Source: Acanthacorydalis orientalis (taxonomy: Eukaryota; Arthropoda; Insecta; Megaloptera; Corydalidae). From it: a DNA stretch of 64,000 nucleotides. The first letter of the stretch is position 1, and the number at the start of each line of letters is the position of its first letter. Under the pieces are notes generated by a model that saw only the letters and a program-made list of their open reading frames with translations, was not told the origin of the DNA and did not search any database. The stretch covers positions 29,703,795 through 29,767,794 of the forward strand of contig CM068316.1 of the NCBI GenBank assembly GCA_034766995.1, given 5' to 3'. The translations under genes were made by a program, and so were the position numbers. Positions 23,042-34,181 of the stretch are shown here, one piece after another.

Positions 23042-23921
23042 TAAAAATAAATGAAATAATTATTACTTAATTATTATAATAAAAAGTTACATTAGAGAAA
23101 TTCGTTAAATTACGTATGTACTATTAACCTCATATAACTTTAATATGAATATCATAAACAAAATTTATATAGATAAGATTATCACTTTTACATTAAATTT
23201 ATTTCCTTATAAACTATTCTAATGTTGTCTATTTTTTGACTTTTTATATTAAAAAGACATAAAAGAACTTTCTAATCTAAAATCTTAATCTAAATTTCCT
23301 AATCTATCTACCTAGATTTCAAATGTGTCAGGATTTCGGCTGTATCTATCATAGGATACTAAAATATAATAAATAGTATTTATAAACGTGTAATTATTTA
23401 ATTTGATACATGTATCCAATTTTTAAAAGTCAAATTAACTCTAGTACAAATGATTAAAATTGGGTTTATTTAAATTAAAATGCAAGCAATTAAATAACCC
23501 TATTTTCTCGTACATTCTTTTGTAAAGCCATATTCAAATTATATTTGTTTTTTTAACTCACTTCAACTCTGTTATATTAAATTTGTTGTTAAACCAAAAT
23601 TACTTCATTTTTCTTAAAAGTCACTAATAAATGAAAAATCATAAAATGTTATTAAATTCCGTAAATAATTTAAAATTTCATTTTAATATTTAATAATATT
23701 AAAATTATATCTCTAACCATTTAAATCAAAACCAATAATGAAAAATATATATATATTATTTTACGTCTTATTTTTAGAAGTTAATATAGACTTTCTTATT
23801 AAAAACATACAAATATGTTGTTTACGCATTAAAATCTTTGAATTGAATTATTCAGGAAAAATCAATTACATCCAAAATTATTAAATTATTAAGCTAGGAA
23901 GAACTATAATAAATAAAATCT

Positions 23922-23924
<3 letters not shown>

Positions 23925-23970
<46 letters not shown>
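23925..23970. repeat. (TA)n microsatellite
   Basis: About 46 bp of TA dinucleotide. Confidence 0.95.
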
Positions 23971-23974
<4 letters not shown>

Positions 23975-24985
23975 TATAATTTAAATAACTACTGAATATT
24001 TCTGAAGATATATACAGACTGCAAACTAAAGACAGTGTATTTTCATAATCATTCTCTTTACCGTTTCGAAGAATGTTAACTGGGTCCACCATTCTCGACG
24101 TATTCGCCGATATGATAAAAATCTAAATTGATCATTTTAAATATGGTCAGGTCCATTCAGATCTGGCTAGGTCATATCAGATCAAGGTAGTTTAAAAAAT
24201 AATTTGAAGATATTATACTTAAAAATAATTGTCTTTCAAATAATTTACCTCTAACCGTTTTATTTATTCAATTTGAGAAGAATTTTGCTAAACTGCATAT
24301 AATCAGATGGTTGGATATAAATATATAGATATACAATATATTTTCTAAAAGACGAAATGTCTCTAATTTACAATTAATCTTAAAAGGTATAAAATCAGCA
24401 TGTTTCCGCAAAAAGCTAGTACAAAAAATAAATAATTTATTTGATTATGAAATAAATATAATAAAGAAACCACTCAAATTCATTGTCTTATAAAATTTGT
24501 CCATAAAAATGCACATCCTTGTCATAGAGAAAATTTTAGAACATTTTCAATATGAAATCATTCACTATATTACAGAAATTTTTAGTAATATAATTGAAAT
24601 TAACATTTAAAATAATCGAATAATCAATGTGATTTTGTAACGTTACAATAAGAATGAACATAATATTTTGATACAAGCATAGTAATAAATATATATATAT
24701 ATATAACAATATTTATAATACTCTCTCAAAATAATCATAATTATATAATAAACGATTTTTCGAAATAAATGAAGCTTGATTCGAATTTTGGTTATCAACT
24801 AATGAATCTCTATTTCGCTACGCTTTTTACAATTTTTGGCACATTTAATATTATTAAATCATTTTTAAATATCATTTCATTCATTTCATCTTATTTATAG
24901 TGTTTTGTTTATTTTTACTTTTAAAAAAAAATAAAAAGAAATTCGCCGAACGGTAATCAAGAAGTTCTACAAAACTTTCTCTCAG

Positions 24986-25233
24986 GTATGCTAGGTGGTT
25001 GGTGGTTCGGTGCATCTCCATCATCACCAGATAGTAATTTCTTGCGTGTGGCGAACGCATTCCCCAACAGGCGATTATCAGACAACACTTTGATGACACC
25101 AAAGATTCGGATTGCACCATCTTGCGCCAGTTCACCAGGCGGCACTCCAGGCGGTGGTCTTCCAATCAGAAGACATTCTAGCATTGGACCACAAGAACGT
25201 CGAGGATCTACTATCAATTTATCCCCACCAACG
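24986..25233 (+). CDS. SCYL2: SCYL2 exon: Ser/Pro/Arg-rich tail, part 1
   Basis: The acceptor is ctttctctcag|GT and the donor CCAACG|GTGAGT. The two leading bases complete the Gly codon begun at 19133; 82 codons follow and the exon ends in phase 0. Residues 1-10 are MLGGWWFGAS; then come NRRLSDNT (28-34), a Pro/Gly segment (SSPGGTPGGG, 48-57), RRHSSIG (61-67) and RRGSTINLSPPT (71-82). Three RRxS motifs are basophilic-kinase consensus sites. The region is low in complexity and predicted disordered. No DPF, NPF or clear clathrin-box motif is seen, unlike the adaptor-binding tail of vertebrate SCYL2. Assignment to SCYL2 rests on exact phase continuity with exon 18780-19133, since tails diverge strongly between phyla. 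The sharp GC rise over flanking introns supports coding. The antisense frames at 24881-25217 are shadows. Confidence 0.85.
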
Positions 25234-26348
25234 GTGAGTTGATTAGTTTCGTCTGTAGTTTTTTATTGAACGTAATCGCTATATGGAGCAGTAGTAATAT
25301 AGTAAATATATAGAATTTTGTAAATAGAACTTCTTTCACTTTCAGTACAATTTTTCAGATATACTGTGAATATAGACGTCTCTCTTTAGTATATTTACGA
25401 CTCTCTTGATTTTCATTCAAAATAACAGGTAAACTTAGAAGTAGACATACGAAATGCAGTACTTTTTCACAAGTGCATGACTATCACATAGTTAGTTTAT
25501 CACAATGTAACATTTTTAAACTACTAAGTTAAAAATAGATTCTTTTTCACGCAGTTAATGAAACAATAACACATAATACAACAAAACAGACCCCTCCTTC
25601 AGTATTCATTTACAAATGTATATAATTAGTATAATACAGAAAAATCAATCAATTATAAAACAAAATAGGAAAATACAAAAACCTCAAGTGTGTATATATA
25701 TGCTACTTCAAACAACCACTTCAAATATAAAATAAAATAATTATTTAATTTTTTTTAAAATACATATTCATTTTTTTGTTATCAAAATAATCAATAAATA
25801 AAATTTTCTTCCAAGTCAAGAAATATATTTGAATAATACAAATAACCTACTTTAAGAACTATACATCTATATTTTAAAAAAAAACTGAATCGCTTTATAT
25901 ATAAAATGACATACATACAGAAATGCACAAATTTTCACTTAACCATATAATCAAAGTCTTAAAATAACCGTACGCCTTATGTTTAAATATATTATAATTG
26001 TATTATATAGCACACAGTTTTCACTAAAAATTAAATAGACTTATTACTCATTTCAAGTACAAAAAATTGAACTTTCTATTCACATACAATCGTTTAACTT
26101 GTCTATTATTAATATTCACTTTTTTAAGTATATCATATTTTAAACGGACAGTGTACCTTTTTTATAAAAGTGTTATTAGAAAACAAAAAAATAATAAGTG
26201 TATTAAAATATACAAATATATAATTTTCAACGGCACAAATGAGAAAGTATTATTAGACATGTTTGTATTATAAAAAGTTTAATCGTACGTAAATACATTT
26301 TATGAAATAAGAAAAATAAAATATTTTATTTTATTGTCATAAATATGT

Positions 26349-26970
26349 AGTCCACAGTACGTAACCCTTTATTTCTATTGTTTACCACATACTTGAAACT
26401 TCGTGAGTGGTTTCATTTTGACGAGCCTACCACACTTTTCCTGTGCGAAAATTCTTGGTAATTCTGCGTTTTCAAATGCGTGATTCCGAAACATGTCAAT
26501 TTTATAATGTTACATAATGCAATTACCACATACTTTTTTGCAGTGGAATTGAAAGATAATTTGATAAAAAATACGAAACAAAACTTGACCTACAGAAACA
26601 ATCCGGCGATCGATAAGTCTACCGCCTGCTACATGTCGAAATACCGAGGTTGTGTTTTGTGATTACCATAGGTTTAATTTTTGCTTAATTGTAAATAAAT
26701 GTCATTTTTACGATAACCGGTATGGTGATTACCATGTGTCGGCCAAAAATCACACGTGATAGATGAGTATATTTTATCACCGAATATTGCCGTGTCCGAC
26801 AAAAATATTGCGTCGTATTGCCAGTCTGACAAAAAAAACGCGTTTGAAAACCCATCGTTACCAAGAATTTTCGCAGAGGAAAAGTGTGGTGACTCGTCAA
26901 AATAAAGCCACTCACGAAGTGTCAAATATGTGGTAAACAATAAAAATAAGCGGTTACGTACTATGAACTA
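26349..26970. mobile_element. Long-TIR non-autonomous transposon
   Basis: About 620 bp. The first 140 bp (26350-26490) is repeated in inverse at about 26830-26968. Both arms contain cagtacgtaacc (tagtacgtaacc), attgtttaccacata, cttcgtgagtgg, ttttgacgag, ccacacttttcctstgcgaa and aattcttggtaa. Identity is roughly 85% by eye. The middle is unique and has no transposase. Target duplication is not clear; tcataaata occurs on both sides. The long-TIR layout resembles foldback or Mutator-like MITEs, but the family is not identified. Confidence 0.8.
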
Positions 26971-27588
26971 ATATATTCATAAATACTTTAGCAAATTAAC
27001 TTATATTACAGATTTTATATAAAGTAATAACGTAATAAATTATTTCACAAATAATTGAATATTACAAAATAAAACATATCTGATAAAAACTCTGATGTAG
27101 ATATTATATTTAAAAGCATGAAAATTACATACTAAATATAAATAAAGTCAGATTTACTACAGTTATTTGCACCTTAATAAATAATATTTAATAAGTTTGT
27201 ACATAAAACAAAATATTCTAAAAATAACGAAAAACTCTTTTTGTGCCATAAAATGTGCTATCTGTTATTATGTTATTACATGCATATTTAGTTCGTACAA
27301 TATTTTGAATTAACATTGATTATATGAATATATTTTGAATAATAACCTTTGATCTTAATGTCTACTTTACATTTTATTCAATTTATAAGTAATAAGAAAC
27401 ATATGAAACATTTTTTTATTTTAATATTTGAATGTTCTATTTTAAATTAATAATTTAAACTTAATTGAGAATAAGTACTGAATTAAATTTAAAGAATTTA
27501 TTTATGAGAAAACGTTATTGTGCAAAATGTCCGAAAACATTATAAATCGGAATAAATTTAATAAAGTTCCTTTTCTGCACTTATTAAC

Positions 27589-27590
<2 letters not shown>

Positions 27591-27666
<76 letters not shown>

Positions 27667-27688
27667 AATATATATATATATATATATA
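27591..27688. repeat. (TA)n microsatellite with cataaa interruptions
   Basis: Three TA blocks totalling about 98 bp, separated by two identical tatacataaatata interruptions, so the larger unit has also duplicated. Confidence 0.95.
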
Positions 27689-28764
27689 GAAAGGGGCGAG
27701 AGGAGAACGATTAATAGTTAATTTGATGGTTGAATGAAATAATCAAAAATAATAAATATCTTCTTATCGAATTCTCACAAAACCTTCTTCTTTCCAGTAT
27801 AGTATTCTGTTCTTGCAATGCACATTTTTTCTCATATTTATCACAGATTTTATATAGATTAATTGAATTAATTACTTTTGTAGCCATTTACGGACCAATT
27901 TTTCACTTTATCAATGGTATATATGTTCCCTTAATATTTTGTTCAAGTAGAACAAAAATTTATAATTTACTTGAATTTAAATCTGAATACTACAGGACTC
28001 TATTTGTCTTAGTTGTCGACCCGCTTTAAATCCCAAATAACTAACAAAATACTAACTAGAGTAGAATATAATTACAAATTTTAAATGATTGGAAAAGCAA
28101 ATATGTTGTTCAAAAGAATCGTGTTTAAATAAGTTCTCAAAGTTTGGATTAAATTTTAAAGTTTCTTTAGTCATAAAGTAAATATAATGTTAAAGGCTAA
28201 TGAGAAAAAATGTATGCGTATATAATTCTATATAGTTCAAAATTATTAATTTAATTATTTTATACAAACAGTTCTAAATCTGTGCTCATAATGAGTAACT
28301 GTGAACACAAGTTCAACTCTAATATTCAATTCCTGAAGATTTTTTGTCATTTTTATGTAAATATTTTTAGAAATAACTATTCCACCGACAGTATAGTACA
28401 TATTAAAACATAATAATTATAACTGTTTAGAACTTAACATACTTTATAACTTCTTTTAAAAATATTTGTTCATTTAAGCATTTTTCAAACATTTTTTTGT
28501 CATAAACTTCTATACATATTTTCGATTATCTTACACAATTATAGTCACTTTCTTAACCAGTTATCTAATTTAAATGTTTCCAATTAGTGTTGTGTTCTAG
28601 ACATAAGTAGTCTAGAGATAGTGGAGCCTAAGATCAGACAAAATACTAAAAATGAACATTACTTCTGTGTTGAAATGAATCAAATTTATTTTTTACATTT
28701 GAATTGCAATAATCATGTATTTGTCATAGTCGCACATCAAAAAATAAGTGGTTGTCTCTCTCAG

Positions 28765-28833
28765 ATACCAATTCGATTATTAATAACCGACTACCATCCA
28801 GAGCCAACTCATAAAAGAAATGTTTTTAGGCAG
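28765..28833 (+). CDS. Candidate SCYL2 cassette exon, 23 codons
   Basis: A strong acceptor (gtggttgtctctctcag|ATACC) and a donor (AGGCAG|GTAAAT) bound 69 nt. Only one frame is open; it starts and ends exactly on codon boundaries and reads IPIRLLITDYHPEPTHKRNV then FRQ. Flanking SCYL2 exons 24986-25233 and 45699-45839 also meet in phase 0, so inclusion would add 23 residues without a shift. The peptide is polar with a hydrophobic start, and codon content is less AT-biased than the intron. There is no homology evidence; a chance match of splice signals or an exon of a nested gene is possible. Confidence 0.45.
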
Positions 28834-29433
28834 GTAAATCATCAAATAAACTGAACAGTGAATACTAAATAACTGGCTTTAACATGTATTTACATCTATT
28901 TCTATCTATTTTATCAGTAGTTTCCTATACTTTAATTTTAGTGGAAATGATCCGAGCACTCCACATTTTGTAGTTCACAAAACCAATATTTTTATTATCA
29001 GTTACAATTGTTTTTACCATTTAGTCATTCTCAGATAATTTAAATTTATTTACTTATTTAAGTATCTTATAATAATGTTCTTCTTTTGAACGAAGTCTAC
29101 GTAAGTGATATATGATCAAAACAATTTATGATAACCTAAGGATCTCCCAAAATTTGAACCAATCTTCGAAAATAACATTATTAACATTTTAAACAACGAA
29201 AAATACTGTATTCTTTATATATTTCAATTCGTAGCGTTTCCTTCAAGAGTAAACATGCTTCAATTAGGCTGACATTCAAGCCTACTAAGTATTCTACAAG
29301 TAATATTTTATTAAATTTTTCATTTCCATAAAATATTCGATTAAAATTGTAACAATACTATAAAAGCACAATTGAACAATTCTTTCATTTTTTGTTCATT
29401 ATTGTTTTTCCATTATATCTTCACTTTAATCAT

Positions 29434-29438
<5 letters not shown>

Positions 29439-29487
<49 letters not shown>
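29439..29487. repeat. (TA)n microsatellite
   Basis: About 49 bp of TA followed by catacattcatacacaca and further short TA runs to about 29530. Confidence 0.95.
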
Positions 29488-29491
<4 letters not shown>

Positions 29492-29799
29492 CATTCATAC
29501 ACACATATATATATGTATATATATATACATACATGCATGTGTATATGTCACGAGGAATGTTTTAGTGTGTACACTCGCCCTCGATTCAAAGAAAACTCGA
29601 AAGTATAGGACAAATAAGAATAATAGGTGGGTGTCATAAAGAAATCGAATCGATGTTGATTGTGGTTTCAGTAGCGTATACATAATAATGTAAATACATT
29701 TATAAAGTTTATTGTAAATAAATAATTGTCAGATTTTTAAACTTGGTTAAAATAGCCTTCAGAACAAAATCTCCCTTCAGGAAACCGTTACTATACCAA

Positions 29800-29804
<5 letters not shown>

Positions 29805-29849
<45 letters not shown>
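29805..29849. repeat. (TA)n microsatellite
   Basis: About 45 bp of TA dinucleotide. Confidence 0.95.
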
Positions 29850-29855
<6 letters not shown>

Positions 29856-31927
29856 CATATAGATATGATTGAGAAAAAGATACATATTGTATTTAATCAT
29901 TTTTGATAAATATTCATAGATGTTTAATATCATGACAGTAATTATAATTATTTGTATATAAAAAAAGTGTTTCAGTCATATTAGTTTACTTAATATAACT
30001 CACATATAATAAAAGGTCGGTAATAAACATCAAAATAAGATACAAATATCTTCATAAAGTAAATTGTATTAGAATTAATTTCATTGGCTAAAAATAATGC
30101 ATAGTGCCATAATAGTTCATTGTTTTTAATTGAACGTTTTAATACATTTACTCACAATTATAGTTTTTACAACTAGAAATAAATCTACATAGACACTGGC
30201 TGAATTTATTGTCACAAACCAATTTTCATTTTCAAAAAAGTATTATTTTTTCTTTGATCAAAGTGTTCAATCATTAACTATTGATCGCTTTAATTATTGC
30301 TCATGTGCATTTAGATAACAACTACATAATACTCGGAACGAAAAAATAGTTTTAACCACAGCGCTGAAATGATAATAGATCAGAGAAATTTGTGTAAGCA
30401 ATAATCAGTGACTAATATCAATAATCGAAATCTCTAATGGAAAAAAATCTTTATAGTTAATAGAAGTGAAATTTCACATACAAAAGAATTTAATATATTA
30501 ATTTATATTAGTTTTAAAAGTAAAATATTACCCAGTTTGGAAACTAATATTTATTAAAATAATATTTATTTAAAAAATACATATATTTGATGCTCAAAAG
30601 CAACTACATTATATTAGAAAATTAATTTCACCTTATAATCTTTTCCTGGTAATAAACAGTATTTATTTATATAATAAACAAATAAAAATCACGAAAAACA
30701 GTAAATTTATAATTATTATACTTAAAAAATATACGCACAATACAGTAAATATTTCTAAAAAAAAGATTTTAATTAAAATTGATGAAAAAGTTTTATGTTA
30801 TTTCATGTTTAACTAACAAAATATATAATTAGTAACACTATATAAAATAAGACCTCGAAAACTTGTTTATTAATTTTTTCTTAATGTTATTTTCATTTTA
30901 TTTTTATTCACAAACGTTAAATAATGAAGTATAGGATATTAATATTTTGTTTTATTTAAATATTTACTTACTGTTGTATTCGTCATAAAACGTGTTTTAT
31001 ATTTAAAATGTTTTTTTGTTTAATAAAGAGACATTTTCACATATTCTGTTTTGAAATTAAAAATAAAGTAATTAATAAAATTATTATATATTTTTTTTTA
31101 TTCTATATAAGATTTTTTTGTAATTAAAATATCTATATTCATGTTATAATTAAATGTGGAGATAAACCAAAAATATTTAGTACATTATTACACAGTGGCG
31201 TTTTCTCATAAAATAAATACTAGTTATTTATACACAGGATTATATACCTCACTGATAAATCCATGTACTTATATATATATATATATACTAGAAATACATT
31301 TATACTACTGCTTCGTAAAAACAACATGTCTATATAAACATAATTATTATTATGGATATTAAGTACTAGTGATTTTCATATAATATAAACCTCATGATAT
31401 TCTATATTTTTACTACAATTAATTTCCTTATAGTTTATATTTAACGTTATTAATATCTAAGCATAAATTAAATGCGAATAATTTACAGCTGAAATAAAAT
31501 TCGAACCGTAGAATTTTCTTCATAACAGACATGTTTGTTGTTTCCGCATAAATCAAAATATTGACTTATTTATTCCATTCTAACATAACTTTCAGTCTGA
31601 GAAAATATTTGCTGCCGAACGTTGTATTTCAGCAATATTTTTTTCTCATATAATATACGTTTGAAAATTAATAACGTGAAATATTAACTTCAAAGTAATT
31701 AATTGTTTTACATACATAAAATTATATCAAAACCCTTATAATGTATTAACAAAGTATCATAAAATTAATTTACTTTAATCAAATGTCAATTATTATACTT
31801 CAATAATTTTCAGTACACTGTTTCTACTGAACATAATAAATGAACACAAAAATAAAGAAACGTTTGATGTGTGAATTTGATACACATTTACGTATATACA
31901 ACATACATACATACGTATATTCAATAT

Positions 31928-31929
<2 letters not shown>

Positions 31930-31986
<57 letters not shown>

Positions 31987-31990
31987 TATT
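31930..31990. repeat. (TA)n microsatellite
   Basis: About 61 bp of TA with one tgta interruption. It gives Ile-Tyr frames on both strands. Confidence 0.95.
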
Positions 31991-32121
31991 GAAATAAATA
32001 GAAAGTCAATATACAATACAAAAGTATGTTTCAATACCGATATAATTTGCTTCATTTTACAGTAAACTGTATATGTTATTAATTTCATTTTACAAATCTA
32101 CATCACATTTGATGTATTTAA

Positions 32122-33116
32122 CCCATTCAAGACCAAATGTTTCTTGTAAGACAATTCCCAGGAGCCAAAATTTGAAAATGTGTTGAAAATTTGGAAAAGA
32201 AAATGTTTGTAACGTGGAAAATTAACATTTTAGACATTTTTTGTACAAATTAGATGGTGACATACCGTGTGTGTCATTGGCTTTCTAGGATTTTTATATT
32301 ACGAAGGACCCTTGACACACCATGTGTGTCGTAAATATAAAAAAAATACATAATAAAGTGAAAAGCAATATTTATTTTCAAAATATTAAATAAATATAAA
32401 AACGTTAGTTTAAATTCAGTAATAAAATTTAGAAGATAACCCATCAATAAAAATTAGAAATCTATACAGAAGTAATAAGTACTTATAACATTTACATTAT
32501 AAAAAAAATCATTTTTTGTCTGTAGTAATCCTTGAAATACTCTCTTAAACACAACCCAAGGTTACTTTCACAAATAGGGCACAAGTAATTAGTCGCTTTT
32601 TTATACGATTACGGTAGCATTATTTGCAATTCTTTCTTTGTATTTTGGTTAGTTTTCCTCTAGTCAATATTTCAGACAGATATTCCGATATTTTGAAACT
32701 GTAAGTAAATTATCTCGGGAATTTTCAAATATATCAATAATCTTCAGGTGATAGTTATATTTATATCGTTCTTACATTCCATATCACTATCACTATCCTC
32801 TACAGTCTTTTTTCGACTTTTTTTCTGTTACTTTGAAACATAAAAACCATCACGTTCATTATCATTGTTCATTTTTATAATCGCGACGTCCTGGTCGTGG
32901 GTTACTCATCTTTGGGTCTTAGCTTGAAACCAATACAAATTTCATTCTTTGCACACCTTTAACTTTTCTTTATTCAAAATCTACCTTATCTCCATGGCTA
33001 GTTCTTTACTATTAACTGATAATATAAATTCATGATCATGACACACACGGTGTGTCATTCGTCTTTTTGCCTAGGTACTGCATTACGCACATGATGTGTA
33101 ATGTGTCTCAAATGGG
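32122..33116 (-). mobile_element. piggyBac-like element, internally deleted relic
   Basis: Intact TTAA target duplications flank it at 32118-32121 and 33117-33120. The termini are CCCATTCAAGACC and, on the other strand, CCCATTTGAGACA, typical of piggyBac ends. About 995 bp. On the minus strand near 32517-32598 an open segment reads TNYLCPICESNLGLCLREYF, preceded by a shifted RKNCK-stop-CYRNRIKK. The C-x-x-C...LC...(C)F pattern is the Cys-rich zinc-binding C-terminal domain of piggyBac transposases. A KKTVEDSDSDMEC segment upstream (near 32800) resembles their acidic N-terminus. The catalytic middle is missing. Internal repeats gacacac(c/a)(a/c)(t/g)g near each end are subterminal. Confidence 0.8.
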
Positions 33117-33428
33117 TTAAAACTATTTTTTTATTTAGTTTAACTTTAATTCTGCCAAGTTATAACTTTAAGTCACATTCCTGCTTTAAAAAAATTAAAT
33201 TTTGTACAAATTATTGTTTTTATAAGGAAAGTATTAATTATTTTATTGATTATTAACTTTATCGATAATATAAACATCTTTTTTATAAATCCATATCGAA
33301 AAATAGTTTATTTATATTATCACATCACCTGCGTTTTGATTCTAAGTATATCTCTTTTCCTATGTTTAATTTATACCAATTATCAAATTTCATAAACGAA
33401 CATAGCAAAATCATTAGATCCCATGTAA

Positions 33429-33433
<5 letters not shown>

Positions 33434-33462
<29 letters not shown>
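33434..33462. repeat. (TA)n microsatellite
   Basis: About 29 bp of TA dinucleotide. Confidence 0.9.
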
Positions 33463-33464
<2 letters not shown>

Positions 33465-33739
33465 AAATTAATGCTATTCATAGATTAAAAAAATTAAGTT
33501 GTAAAGAAAACACACATATGCACTTATTATTTATACAAAAACCAATACAAACTTTTTAACAGAATTTAAAATGCAGTTATCTTGTGTGATTTCGTATTTT
33601 GTAAATTATTCACACAATATGACGGGAAAATTGTCTCTACCCTTTAAAATAATGTATTAAATATTGTGCTTAGTTAGTATAAACCGCAATGGTTATGAAA
33701 AAAATCATAAAAATTAATTATTTTATATATTACTGCCTA

Positions 33740-33742
<3 letters not shown>

Positions 33743-33822
<80 letters not shown>

Positions 33823-33853
33823 AAGAAGATTGATATTTGTGTATGTATAAAAA

Positions 33854-33898
<45 letters not shown>
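33743..33898. repeat. Paired (TA)n microsatellites
   Basis: TA blocks at about 33743-33818 and 33858-33898 flank a unique 38 bp segment. About 165 bp upstream of the exon-like island at 34062. Confidence 0.95.
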
Positions 33899-33901
<3 letters not shown>

Positions 33902-34061
33902 TATATGTAAATATGAACACATCAAACGTTTTATATATAAATACTACACATATCATTCCATATACACGCAGAAATAAATACAGATTTAACGAAATAAATA
34001 ATAAAATTACATAACATAACTAATGAATACTTTAACTTAATACAATAAAACAACTCTCAAG

Positions 34062-34181
34062 TATCATTCTTTAAACAAATTGAGCACTGGGGGTACAGTA
34101 TATGCTTTCGACCGACAGGGCGCGTATTCATGCAGTCCCGTGTCTCGTGACGGCTCTACACTATCTGTTCCGTCCACGTAT
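34062..34181 (+). CDS. Candidate SCYL2 cassette exon, 40 codons
   Basis: A GC-rich island ends at a near-perfect donor (CGTAT|GTAAGT). The acceptor caactctcaag|TATC at 34061 makes the exon 120 nt, phase 0 on both sides, the same as the flanking SCYL2 exons. The frame reads YHSLNKLST, then GTVYAFDRQGAYSCSPVSRD, then GSTLSVPSTY, a Ser-rich peptide similar in composition to the SCYL2 tail. The acceptor has a weak pyrimidine tract; an alternative AG at 34083-34084 would enter in phase 2 and not fit. Open reading continues past the donor to a stop at 34316. The minus strand is also open across the island but lacks good splice sites. Confidence 0.5.

Larger units (their letters stand above)
19134..24985. 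other. SCYL2 intron, about 5.9 kb
   Basis: Bounded by GTCAGT at 19134 and ctttctctcag at 24985. It contains the second copy of the 48 bp repeat (19701-19748), compound (TA)n tracts near 21.9 and 22.2 kb, the TTAA-flanked element at 22485-23041, and (TA)n at 23925-23970. The stretches 19750-20440, 20490-21870 and 23050-23920 are AT-rich with nothing else recognisable. Confidence 0.85.

Noticed and set aside
24881..25217. Antisense frames of 86-94 codons over the SCYL2 tail exon
   Set aside because: Shadows of the GC-rich sense exon; they have no splice sites on the minus strand and no recognisable protein.
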